Below, piece after piece: positions 11,775-22,573 of a stretch of DNA of 64,000 nucleotides; position 1 is the stretch's first letter, and every line of letters begins with the position of its first letter. The stretch covers positions 16,121,516 to 16,185,515 of the forward strand of contig CM054114.1 in the NCBI GenBank assembly GCA_028673005.1, read 5' to 3'. Origin of the DNA: Tanypteryx hageni (taxonomy: Eukaryota > Arthropoda > Insecta > Odonata > Petaluridae). Both the position numbers and the translations under genes were made by a program. Under the pieces are notes generated by a model, which was given only the letters and a program-made list of their open reading frames with translations, did no database searches and was not told the DNA's origin.

Positions 11775-12130
11775 ATATGTAATCCTGAGGACTTTCATGT
11801 GGTAAATGCTGTTCTAACACGTCTAAAGGAGGCAACATCCAAGGCAAATGCAGCAAGGGTGCGTGAGCTGGCTGCACAAGAATCACTGCATTGCGTGCAG
11901 TGGGCAGCCAGGGAGGCAAGGGAAGAGGCTGCCACTGCAGCTGCCCGGGAGGCAGAAGCTGGAGCGAGGAAGGTAGAAGCAGAGCAGAGAGCCATGATGG
12001 CTGAGGCTGAAGTGACCACAATGCCAGCTGACTTACATCCGGCACTTGCGAGGCTGGGAGACCTTCAGGCTGCCATGAGGGGAGAGTTGGGGAGCGGGAG
12101 CAGTTGAGGGGAGGAGGATGAGTCGAAGAG
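11775..12130 (+). CDS. Candidate host exon: Ala/Glu-rich coiled coil, with in-frame TGA
   Basis: This GC-rich segment stands out from its AT-rich surroundings. From about 11790 to 12104 it encodes a helical Ala/Arg/Glu-rich stretch (AAREAREEAATAAAREAEAG...), consistent with a coiled coil. The frame is broken by TGA at 12105-12107, then continues as GEEDESKR up to a consensus 5' splice site aag ag|gtgagt after 12130 (phase 2). Joining to the exon at 12806 restores an uninterrupted frame. The upstream limit is uncertain: a weak acceptor cctgag|gac precedes about 11790. The family is not recognised. The TGA makes this a pseudogene, a readthrough site, a polymorphism or a sequence error. Confidence 0.4.
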
Positions 12131-12805
12131 GTGAGTGATGCAAATTGTTTTCAGTTTATTTGTTTGATGTTTTGTGCTTGGATTAAATTACAAGAAACCT
12201 TTTTATCTTGTTCATATTAACATGTAGCATCATGCTATGTGATATTATAGTGTGTGCAAGAGCTGGCAGTACGTTGAGAGATATTTAAGGGTCCAATAAG
12301 TATTTAAGTTAATATAAATTTGGCTACCTAAGAAGTTTCGAATAATATTTCCATTATTTAGCATATAGAGATTATTCTCTATGGAATATTTTATGATGAC
12401 GATCAGCATGTGTAAAATAAGGAACTATGTTTATTTTACTTTAAGAAGAATTTTAATTTCAGTTTATTGCTTCAATGCATTTGTTTTAATGTAATTTGGA
12501 AGATATTTCAGTGACATATAGTTAATTACACCTTATATTGCTCTTGAAAACTAACTTCATCAAAGAAATTGAAATCTCTTGATTGTAGCATGATCGGTAT
12601 GTGATTTTTGTCTATTATTTAAAAAAATTTCTTGAGGTATTTTTGTACTGAGATTGTAATGAACTGTTGGTTCTATTTGCTAACTGTAATAAATGTAATT
12701 TTAGAAATGGTGTGCTAAACTTCTATGAAGAAATATAAAAAAATGCTTCCATAGTTTAATGGTTTGTGAAAATATTTAGTCGAGGTATATTCTCTATTTT
12801 TCTAG
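12131..12805 (+). other. Putative intron
   Basis: An AT-rich interval between the candidate donor at 12131 and the acceptor at 12804-12805. No other feature is seen. Confidence 0.35.
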
Positions 12806-12934
12806 GGATAGTGACACATCAGAAGGCATGGTGGATACATTATTGGCCAACCACAGGAGGAGCAGCATGGGTGGTGTCAAGTCCAAAGGAACATCATCTC
12901 ACATTTCCCTCGAATCTGATTACAGCAGTTATGG
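12806..12934 (+). CDS. Candidate host exon, Ser-rich, follows the coiled-coil exon
   Basis: The exon is bounded by a strong acceptor (tctctatttttctag) and a donor (tatgg|gtgagg). With the phase-2 junction from 12130, it reads R-DSDTSEGMVDTLLANHRRSS, then a Gly/Lys/Ser segment ending ESDYSSYG. No stops occur in this frame across 129 bp. The charge-rich, Ser-rich composition resembles a phosphorylated linker. Phase compatibility with the preceding exon is the main support. A second frame is also open, so the reading is not unique. No further downstream exon could be assigned. Confidence 0.45.
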
Positions 12935-13159
12935 GTGAGGATAGGATTGGTTTGTCTAAATTTTTTCCCTTTATTCAACATAGCAAAATCCGATTATTGA
13001 AAATTGAAGGTAACCTCACTGTCTAAATTGCTATGCCTTTTTCATTGTAATCATCTTTCTTGTTTCCATGCTATTGTAATACTATGGAGTATTCTCCTTA
13101 TGCCTCGAAATTTTATTTATGTCCTCTTTGGAAAATAATTGTAAAGAAAAATTTAACTA

Positions 13160-13540
13160 CTTCCCAGATATCTGTTCAGATATATAGATGACATATTTGC
13201 AATATTTGACCTAAATAAACAGAAACTAGATGTCTTTGTGGACCAACTCAACGACATATATCCAACCATTAAGCTCACAAACGAAATTCAACAAAACAAT
13301 ACCTTGCCTTTCCTCGACTTATTAATTATAAACAATATGCATCAAATAGAGTTTGATATCTTTAAAAAACCCACACACACCAATAATTTTATTCCCAAAA
13401 ACTCCTTTCACCCCACTAGCCAAAAAACAGCGGTTTTTCACCAATTTGTACATAGACTCTACAATGTACCTCTCAACAAACATAGATATGAAAAGGAACT
13501 AAAACATATAAAAGAAATTGCCATAAAACTGGGTGAAATG
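13160..13540 (+). pseudogene. Penelope-like RT fragment with YIDD
   Basis: The frame enters as ...LFRYIDDIFAIFDLNKQ (YIDD, the metal-binding Asp pair of the palm, at about 13181-13192). It continues through NTLPFLDLLI, KKPTHTNNFIP, SFHPTSQKTAVFHQFVHRLY and KHRYEKELKHIKEIA. This order of blocks is typical of Penelope-like RTs downstream of the palm. The recognisable frame stops near 13535, after which the encoded sequence is unrelated. There is no GIY-YIG domain. The fragment is interrupted just where the Harbinger material begins, so it may be the Harbinger insertion target. Confidence 0.75.
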
Positions 13541-13756
13541 CATTCGGTTTTCTTAATCCCCCTTTTTTGGCTAAAGGAGTTTTACTCTAATTCTTATTGT
13601 TAAAGAACTTAATGAGTTTTCGAATTCATATTAGGAGTACTTTAGCGGATGTTTCGTCATGTAGGTCGAAAAATGTCCCTTACATTTTTTGCATCGTTGC
13701 TTGGCCTTCCCGCTGTTGGCCAATTAGTTGCTCCTCTATCATTTTCAATGGACACA

Positions 13757-14458
13757 TCAGTCAGCTGTAGCAGTATTGTGTAAAACACAGATGCACTTCA
13801 CAATATTATCAGCGACGACTACGTCGGTTTCGATGGCCTTTGACAGTATACGCCACTTAGAATATAATATTCCAAAGGTACATTCGATTGTTTCTCTAGC
13901 CCTAGACAAACGTTTGTTAAAACACTCCTCTGTCATGGTCAAGTTCTTACCTCCGAACGGTTTCATCAGGTAAGGCAAAAGAGGATAGGCTTCGTCCCCC
14001 AGAAATGCGTACGGAGATGTCACATTGGTTCCCGGTAGATAGTCAGGGTCCGGAAGAATCAGCTTCTTTTCATTTAATAACTTGAACAAATCTGATGATT
14101 GAAACGTACCGCCGTCACTTTGTTTACCGTACCACCCTACGTCCACCGTAATAAATTTATAATTAGCATCTGCTTGAAGGACAATGGAGAAATATTTCTT
14201 ATAATTAAAAAACATTGACCAAGAATATTTCGGACAAAGAACACGCACATGTTGTCTACTGCATGTGGGAAATTCCAAATCCTTTCGAAATCCGCTGCCG
14301 TTGGTTTAAAAGTGTCCTTGTTTGGTACTGGCATGTGTATGGGTTGTAATTCTTCCCATAATGCAACAATGGTTTCAACAATAATTTTTCCCACAGTAGA
14401 TGCTCCCATTCGGAAACTGAATGCTAGAGCCCTGAATGATAATCCCGTTGCTAGATAT
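13757..14458 (-). pseudogene. Harbinger transposase (HARBI1-like DDE), catalytic-site deletion
   Basis: A minus-strand exon begins after a good acceptor (acatttgtttcag, AG at 14459-14460) with YLATGLSFRALAFSFRMGAS and runs through WNFPHAV. A frame change then leads to VRVLCPKYSWSMFFNYKKYF, VDVGWYGKQSDGGTF (second Asp), FLGDEAYPLLPYLMKPFGG and NKRLSRARETIECTFGIL (Glu). Between WNFPHAV and HVRV the family's GAIDG block, which carries the first catalytic Asp, is missing and the frame is shifted, so the enzyme cannot be active. The exon for the first ~60-80 residues was not found. The acceptor shows an intron-containing gene, divergent from the neighbouring MADF-like gene. Confidence 0.85.
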
Positions 14459-14594
14459 CTGAAACAAATGTAAACAGCAAATTGTGTTGTAAGTACGTGT
14501 GTATAAGACCACCAAATACCATTAAATGATACAAAGTAAATTTGATATTATCCTCATAAATATTAATTAGAATAATTCTTGCTTTATTTTTCAG

Positions 14595-15003
14595 AAATTC
14601 AATTGAGAAAAAATGGAAATATTTGAGAGATCAGTTCTCTGTTGAACTGGGAAAAATTCAGCCACCGCGTTCTGGAGATGCGGGAGTCTCTTCCTTCGAT
14701 CCAAAGTGGCCACATTTTAAAACCATGCAATTTTTAAGGGATGTTGTGATACCCAGAGCAGCGTCCGGCAATTTGGCAACAGCGGTGGTGGAGGAACCAA
14801 CCCCAGAATTTACTGAGGAGAACATACCTTCAGAAATACATTTCGAGGAAACGGAGCAAGATACACTTCCTCAAAGTTCACCAACACCAGTGTCTGTTCC
14901 AAAATCTCGAAAAAGACGTTGTGTGAACGAAAAGTACAATGAAGCAATTTTAGAGATTGAAAGGCGAAAACTCAGTTATTTACAATCAAAAGCTGCGCAT
15001 TAA
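14595..15003 (+). CDS. Harbinger accessory protein, MADF-like (C-terminal exon)
   Basis: The exon is preceded by a clean acceptor (tttatttttcag) and opens in phase 1 with NSIEKKWKYLRDQFSVEL, which matches the end of a MADF/Myb-like DNA-binding domain. It continues through SFDPKWPHFKTMQFLRD, an acidic Pro/Ser linker, a basic SRKRR motif (possible nuclear signal) and a C-terminal helical segment, with TAA at 15001-15003. Harbinger transposons encode such a DNA-binding partner alongside the transposase, usually oriented divergently as here. It probably helps the transposase reach the nucleus and bind the element ends. The N-terminal part of the domain was not found in the ~135 bp between the two genes. 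This frame has no internal stops. Confidence 0.65.
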
Positions 15004-15243
15004 CAAGACAAGCGAAAATCTCATTTTGTCAGTTCACGGTATGGTGCATTGGATGTCTATTATCGCATAAATCTTGCCGTAAGAATTTTTGTTTTTACTC
15101 TCAAGTTCGTATTATTTTTTCGATGCAGAGCTCTTAACGTTATGGAAACCTGAAGACTTAATTGGACAAAGATGTTCTCGACAATAATGTTAATGGTATC
15201 ATAAGCTAAGGTTTTCTAATATTAAGGAAACACTATTATTTAG

Positions 15244-15369
15244 AGATGAAAAGAAAAAAACTTTGCCGCTTCCACAAATTTATTGAACACGGCCGATGAT
15301 GCTACGATCGTAGTGAAACCGGTCGTGTTCAATAAATTTGTGGAAGTGACCAAGTTTTTTCTTTTCATC
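15244..15369. mobile_element. Near-perfect hairpin element (126 bp) with hammerhead-like core
   Basis: Two arms of about 55 bp (agatgaaaagaaaaaaactt... and ...aagttttttcttttcatct) flank ccgatgatg-ctacgatcgtag-tgaaaccgg. The central part has the CxGAUGA / stem II / GAAAC order of a hammerhead core. The arms include ttccacaaatttattgaaca and its inverse. A 12-bp direct repeat actattatttag occurs just left (about 15231) and about 45 bp to the right (about 15413). It is probably a terminal piece of a Penelope-like element or a small foldback MITE. Confidence 0.6.
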
Positions 15370-15424
15370 TCGAGTAAATTCCACAAAGTAGAGCCCTACC
15401 TCATTAATGATACTATTATTTAGG

Positions 15425-16334
15425 TTCGTTAATACCTGTGTCGATGTATCACGTGTAGTTTACTTGAACAAGTTGCGAATGGAATTCTTTTACCTAATAG
15501 TCGAATTGCACTGATTTCTAAATCGTGCAAATTTATTCCCTTTACCTAGAGCTGAAATTTTAGCCTTAGAGCATTTCGTAAATTATAGCATTAATTTTCT
15601 ATGGACAAATTCGTTATAAGTAATGATATATTTTGTTGATAGCCAGATTTTCAAAATCTCGAGGACTTATTTTTTAAATAAGAAAAAAGATACTTTTATA
15701 ACTAAATTCCTTTATTATTTAGTTATATTCATGGCTTAGATTTGGAATAACGGGTACACCGTTGCCGTTGCGATTTTCCATCTTTTGTTTTACCAGCAAG
15801 CAGACGCGACGCACCCAATCTTCAATACGTAGCAACATCGTACTCGGCTCCACCGGGTTGGGTAGGTTGGTTAAGGTGTTTTGGTTAAAAAAGATTTCAA
15901 GGAACAATTTATTTAACCATGTAATACACAAAGAAAATTGACATATTTCATTATTAACCGCGCGAAAAACGGCAAAAGAAGATCAAAAATAGCAACAATA
16001 CGGCTGGACCCGGGATTGCAAAGCTGTTCCATATTTATAATTACTAGGAACTTGTTTTAACAAATCATTATTTTTCTATAGATTTATAAAAATCACAGCA
16101 TTTATATCGAAATTTATTTTAATCACACCCTCTGCAGTAAAACATTCCAATTTTTTTTCTCTGGTCCATATATCATTGATGGATGAAAAAATCATTCACT
16201 GCTGCATTTGTTCCTGGTAGTGCAAAACAAAATTAGGTCGTCGACAACAGATTTGGATATGGTATAAGCTCCTAATCAAAATAGCAAAGACTTTATTACT
16301 TAATATTTCTACTATGAATTCTGATGTTCATGGG
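15425..16334. other. No gene recognised
   Basis: AT-rich. The 70-residue minus frame at 15719-15931 (WLNKLFLEIFFNQ..., VRRVCLLVKQKMENRNG) could be a TE or exon remnant, but I cannot assign it. Confidence 0.35.
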
Positions 16335-17258
16335 GTCGAGTGAATAAAAATTAAACTAATGCTAAAAGCATTTGCTTCATATTGAGTGAATAAAAGTTTG
16401 CTTTTGCTTATAAGCGTTTGCTACTCAGTTTTAAGCAAATGCTTAAATTTTACGGAAGAAAGCTCTTTGCAACTTGTTTTTGTTTGCATTTAAAGTTTTA
16501 CGTAGTTGAATTTCAAACTAAAAACATAAATATATTGGGTAATATTTTTTAAAAAGTTAATTAATAATTTTTTAAAACTATTTCTTTTATAACTGAATTT
16601 GATAATATCACAAATCATGGGTGTATTTTTATTCAATTAGTTATAGTAATTTTATCCTGTCATTTGCCTTTATAGTGATTTTGGATGCCACAAATTTTTC
16701 TGTCTTACATACAGTTGTACATTGTACGTGGTGATCTTCCCCGACTCCTATTTGAAATCCGGGATCACTTAAGTACCTTAAAAATATTTATATCTTCTGT
16801 TTGGAAGATGGTACCCCGTCACCTCTATCTTGATATTCTCCGAGTAACAGATTTGAAATATTGGTACTTAACATTTTTTTCAGAGAAATTATATAAATTT
16901 TTATAACCGTTGGTTGTTGAAACTTTTCTCGTATTTTTTAACCTTTCTTGTCACCATAAATTACCGTATTTGTATTTAGGATTAATTATCATGAAAATAG
17001 AGTACTTAGAAATATTGTAGCAAGCCCTTTACTTCACTTAAAAAAGTTTAAGCATATGCTTAAAGCATTAAGCAAAAGCTCGGTTTTATTCACACAATTT
17101 TAAGCAAATGCTTAAGAAAATTCCTAAAAATAAGCTAATGCTTATTCTTTCTAGCAAAAGCAAATGCTATTCTTCTTATTCACTCCAAATTAAGCATTTG
17201 CTTAAAAAGTGAGAGAAATCTTAAGCATAAGCATTTGCTTATTTTTTATTCACTCGAC
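16335..17258. mobile_element. TIR element dense in ttaagcaaatgctt palindromes
   Basis: The outer ends are inverse: gtcgagtgaataaaaa (16335) and tttttattcactcgac (ending 17258). The first ~130 bp and last ~220 bp are packed with variants of the self-complementary motif aagcatttgctt/aagcaaatgctt and further gtgaataaaa/tttattcac boxes. The interior (about 16460-17030) has no recognisable transposase; the 73-residue frame at 16685 is not convincing. A possible short target duplication tcatg flanks both ends imperfectly. It is a non-autonomous element of unknown superfamily. Confidence 0.65.
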
Positions 17259-19750
17259 TCATGATAACATCTTACCAGTTTACTTATTTTTTTAAACATT
17301 GTCATACAAAATCTTTAAATTCTTGTATTGTTGTTGCTCCTTCCAAGTATGGCTTCTGTGATATTCTGACCATGCTGACGGCAGTGTGTTTTTGTTTTGT
17401 TGGTTGAATAATCAATCGTAGTCAAAATTACAAAAATGTGTGAGGACATCTGTTCACATTAACTATAATTATTAACAAACAAGTGTTACAGATAGCAAAG
17501 TGACTCCAGTTATCGTAGCAAAAACTTAAAAGAGTTACAACGATAATGCTAGTTGCAACATTTTACAAGTATTACAAAAATTTCTAGATCTATGTACTGC
17601 TTTTTGGACAGAAAACTATTGTTAAACTTTGCAACTCAGAAACATTGTTTTTTATATTTACAGAGAATTTAGTTAACTTTTTCAAATGAAACTGTTGTAT
17701 AGAAATTTAATTCATACTCATAGCATTGTGTCTTGACAATTTCCTGTGACTCACGATTTCTTATCTGATATTTTAAGAAGAGTTGCTCCAAGAGTTTCTT
17801 ACGAGAACATTACAAACATCTAGTCGACCACAGAGCTGATACCAAGGAAGAATATCGGTGAGAGTAATCGATTTTTGTTACAAAATAGAATAAATGAGCT
17901 TCCCACTTTGTGTTGTGTTTATCAGTTTGATTGTTGTATGTGATATTCTCATTCAAAACTTGCAATTTGTCAAATGGCATTCCAATGTCTCCAATCTATT
18001 TATTTATTCATGTAAAAGAATTTTTTGGAATTTAAAGCATTTGAGAACATTTTTCCAATATAGATTTTTGCTTGTACTGGTAGATGTTTAGAAATAGGAT
18101 TTCTACCTAACAAAAATTACAGAAAATTTTTAAATTTTAATCACATGATACAATAAGTAGCATATAAATTTGTCATATATTTGGCAATTAGCCAAAGTAT
18201 TTACATATTTAACCAGCAATATTTTCAATACGTAAAAATGGAATATACGCTAATTTCCCGATATCCGCGAGGGATGCGTTACAATTTGTAAATCCTCCAA
18301 ATAGCTATTTAAAAAAGTATTTTGTAAATGCTAAACATTTTTTATATTGAAATTCAGGGAGATTCATAATTATTGATAAAGATTTAAATAAGAATAATTT
18401 GTTTTGCTGATTTTACCTAAAATTAATAATGTCCATGAAAGGGTTCAATCATCGGAGGGGCAATGTACTGTGTGAATGGAGAGCTTGTAATGCCAGCAGT
18501 TTTGATTCAGGAAATGTAATTACTACTTATTCAGTCAATTAATTTCAAATCGTTAAATTTTGTGCATTTACTGTTTTTACCTGGATATAAGAATTTGTTT
18601 TATTTTAAGAACAAGTACTAGTAATGTATTTCTAAGAAACCATAATATTTTTTCTTGAAGTCACTCGTTTGTTTTGAAAACATCCATTTTTAATATTTAA
18701 TCATCACTTAGTCTGAAATTTGCTTAAGTACAACTAAATATTTGTGATGCTGTATATTTAACCCCCTTTTTCAACTTGATAGCTCAGGTTATTGTTGAAA
18801 AAGTTTTGAAATCCAACCAAGGAGATTATTCTGCATGATACAAAATATTTCAGCTTAATACTTACAATTTTAAAAAAGTTGTCATCTTTTTGATTTATGC
18901 AAATTGCAAGAATTTATAAAAACTTAAGAGGGAAAAAGTTATTTAGGTAAATACAGTGAATGCAATGTATTATTTAACTAATGATACATTTAAAAAGTTT
19001 TTGGCTAAACAAACTAGATGTTCATTTTATATATTCTGCATTAATGTTTTCAGTGCAACTACTGAGGAAGCAGTCCGGTGAAATGAAGAAAGTATGTGCT
19101 TATAGTGGTTGGTGAAGAATTGGAGCTTCCAGTATCCAGGATTATGGGAGTGATAGAAGCAGAGAAGTTTTATAATGGAAGTGACAGAGCAGAGAGCGGA
19201 TGGGAGGATTTTGCAGCCGTGCCTATATAAAAAATCCCCCAAGTCCAACATACCTAACATAGTGGCCGGGACAAGCTTCTGGAGTTGGTGTTGAGAAAGT
19301 GAAAAAACTAAGTTCGTTGTATTCTTTTATTTGCATTATGAAAATTGAACATTGTGATGATACAAATTGTACTTAATAAAAAATAACAATAAACGACAAG
19401 ATTCATTATTACAAAAACAAGTAATATTTCATGTGTTGTTTCTGTTGTCTTCAAAAAAGGGATGAGGGAAAAAATCCCTACCCTCCAAACGTGGGTGCAA
19501 GAGCAAAAAGGAGTGCATCCATGGCTAGATTAAATAAGATGGAATGAAGGAGAGTTGTTTAGACCCAGGTGATGAAAACTGGTCTGTTCACAAAAGAAAA
19601 ACAGTTGCAGTAAATGGAATGGCAAGAACTGTTACATTTGGATTAAAAAGACAAAAAATTCATGATTGCTCTGAAAAAATTACACATTGAAAAAGAACTG
19701 GAAACTCGTGAAAATGCTCATAAAATCAGACATGATTTTTAAGACAGCTG
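17259..19750. other. No gene recognised
   Basis: About 2.5 kb of AT-rich sequence with no supported exon or RNA. A slightly GC-richer patch at 19050-19290 and another at 19480-19740 (the latter with an interrupted plus frame) may be old TE remnants. Confidence 0.4.
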
Positions 19751-22022
19751 TTAAAAACGGCAAAAATAACAGTTAAAATAACTGTTGAATATTTTTGGGA
19801 ATTTTATTGGTTGACAGAACTTAAATAGCCATCCATAAGGATGTAGAAAGCTTATTTTAACCTTATCTGTATCTTCATTCACATTCAAAACACATCCTAG
19901 CCACCAGTGACCATCATACATGCATGCAACAAACCCTGTTGTATCAGTGAGCTCTGGTTCATGTTGCTTTTTCGTCAGTGATTCCTCTTTTACTTCATGA
20001 GAATTTGAAAAGACTTTCACTTTAAAGGTACTATGGCTATCTGGCATAACACAGTGTAGCTTTTGTGTACCTGCAATTGTGCGAATGTTTTCAAAACGCT
20101 TTTGAAGGAGGGAATCCTCTTCATCATATTCCATATTAGTGTGATAATGAAAGTGACACAATGTAATGTTTTTTGAACACCATTCAAATAATTGTCTTGG
20201 TGTCATGATCTGCAAGTTGTATGAACACTGCAAACTAGCACGGGCAGCAAGTCTCTTGACAGTACCTGCTATACCATCACATGGTCCTTTGCCCTGTGAT
20301 GTGGCGAAGAAATGCCACTCTGCTGAGACATTGAAATCTGTATGATGGTAACATAGGTTAACAAAATTCATCCGGTTTTTACATTGCGCTGCAGAGCCAT
20401 CAGAAATGTAATAAATATGCTTAGGTGTTCTATTAAAATTGGACGTCAGAAACTTTATTAAATGGCTTTGGAAAAGATGCACACTGACAGTATCATGCCA
20501 AAGGCATTCTGATATTATAACAAAAGAAATGTGATCTATTGCAAAGGTTTCAGGATTTCTGTAATAAGCTACAAAGGGATGAATTGTGGCTTGTGCATTG
20601 TTCCAATGGAACCCCTGCACCTCATCCTGAAGAACAAATGCATAATTCTATGCAAAATCACATATGATAATGTATTCATTGTCAAAAAGCTTCTCTTTCA
20701 ATTCTGTTAAAAAGTGAGACTGCTGGGCTGCTATGAAAGAATGCGGCAAGAGATTTTGTAATTTTTTCTCGAAGATTTCCAAAAATTCTTGTACAGAAGT
20801 GATAACTGTTTGGAGTGTAGTTCTATCTGTAGATGTCCATATTTTGCATGTTATTTCATCAATTCCATTTACATAAAAGAGATTAGCTAAGCATTCTGTT
20901 AAATGAGATGTACCAGGGCAGCTCTCACACGATGACAGGTAACACATTGGCTGTGGAGGATTACAAATTATTTGAGAAAGACAGTCTTTGTAACTGTTAA
21001 GTGGAAAGTCTTCATCACATGTCAACTCTTTTAACCTAGAACCTTCCAACATTAGTTTAACATTTTGATATATACTGCAAATACACACACTATGGGTACC
21101 ACTTGCACCAGCCAGAACACAGTTCTTGGGACGCAATTCACAAAACTTTCATAGTCCTATTTTCAGCTCTGGATTCTTATCTTTAAATGATTTATACACC
21201 TCTTTAAGATTTCCTAAAACCAAACACTTCTGTTTATGAGCCCTGGTTCCATTTTCCTTCATAGAAACAAAATCCTTCTTCCCAGGCAAACAGCGGCTTA
21301 TGTCATCACTGTTATAGAAAGCTCTCACATGGGTCACGATATTCTCACTCAGAATTCATCCAGGTCTAGGATTACGGGTTGCTAATGTACCACATTCCTT
21401 TACTAATTGTTTTGCTTTTCTCACTAAATAGTTTGAAGCTCCAAATTCATTTTCAATCCGTCGAATGCTCCAGCTTTCCGGCAGAACTGTCAGTATTTGA
21501 ATCTTTTCACTATTTGTGAGACTACTTTGAAATTTATCTCTTAGTTGGCTTATAATTTCAGATTTTTGATTTTTCCCACAAAAAGCCTAATCTTCTGTTT
21601 TCAGACTGGATACTTAAGTATTTTTCAGTACCTCAGTAACTTTATCAAACTTTTTCTTAGGGTATTGTTTTTCTTGCAATCTCTTCTTTTTAACTGGTGA
21701 CTCACCAAGTGATGTAAGATTCTCATTTAATGCATGTAAAGCTACATGTGGGGCTACTAATGTGTCGGAGTAATCTCCTGAAGTCAGTGAACTAGATGAC
21801 TGTAGTTCTGTACTCCCAATATCTTTGGATGAACTTGGAGCTGAGAAATGTGTTGATGGCTCTTGAATCTCTGATAGTTTTTCCTACATCTGCCACATAT
21901 TTTTTGCCCTGTATTTATACCACTGATCTTCTGAACCATCCACATTTGCACTTTTCATAGATCTTTCTTACATCTTTCGTGTCCATCTTCCTTAAAGCCT
22001 ATGGCACAAATGTTGTAATTAC
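19751..22022 (-). pseudogene. Uncharacterised TE-like multi-domain protein, several nonsense codons
   Basis: I recognise this as a multi-copy, uncharacterised animal protein family but know of no established function. On the minus strand: (1) an N-terminal Cys/His motif ICAIGFKEDGHERCKKD... KICGRCRKNY near 22015-21880; (2) a Ser-rich linker and a basic KKKRLQEKQYPKKK stretch; (3) a helix-turn-helix-like block KIQILTVLPESWSIRRIENE with SNYLVRKAKQLVK; (4) PGKKDF, KFCELRPKNCVLAGASGTHS and a Cys-rich segment; (5) a core with IICDFA-NYAFVLQDE, YYISDGSAAQCKN and WHFFATSQGKGPCDG; (6) a C-terminal GFVACMYDGHWWLG module. Single-base nonsense changes are visible: TGA before KFCELR (about 21145), TAG at 20648-20650 where the DFAEN Glu belongs, and others upstream. 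The order DFAEN...SDG...GPCDG hints at an RNase-H-fold DDE core, which is my inference. Confidence 0.7.
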
Positions 22023-22565
22023 TGAGTAATCATGTAGACCAACTAACCAATAACATATGTTCTTATTACCACCTATCACAGTAAGCTGTAAATGTCAGCT
22101 AGCCAATAACATACATTGTTATTATGACCAATCACAGTACAAGTTATGAAGGCCAGTCTAGGAATTCAAGTATTCATCACTCACTACCAGTCAGTGTATA
22201 ATTAACCACCAGTGAGATAATACTATTTGTTAACTGTATGTTGCCAAAGCTTGGATCAGATAATATTAGATATTGTCAGTTTCTGTGATAAATATACATG
22301 AGATAATATTTAAATGTGTTAATGAGAAAACAGTTACTCAGAAGATAGATTTTGAGAAAGTGCTTTATTGCTGTAATCCTTTTAAAGTGAACCACATTAT
22401 GATCTAAATTTGCCTCTGGTATTGGCAGAGTGGCCTTAATTAATGTTCAGAAAAGAGTAAAATAGTAATGTACTTCATTTGTGTCATAAATTCCATTATT
22501 GTAAACATCTGAAGATGTGCTTTCTATGAAAAATCAAGATGTTTACGTGAAACAATTTACAATAT
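22023..22565. other. Two tandem ~65-bp CCAAT-containing units, otherwise no gene
   Basis: At about 22035-22135 the segment 'aRctaRccaataacata...ttattaccacctatcacagta' occurs twice, immediately upstream (minus-strand sense) of the 19.7-22 kb gene. It may be promoter sequence of that element, with the CCAAT boxes on the opposite strand. The remainder is AT-rich. Confidence 0.35.
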
Positions 22566-22573
22566 GTCATAAC

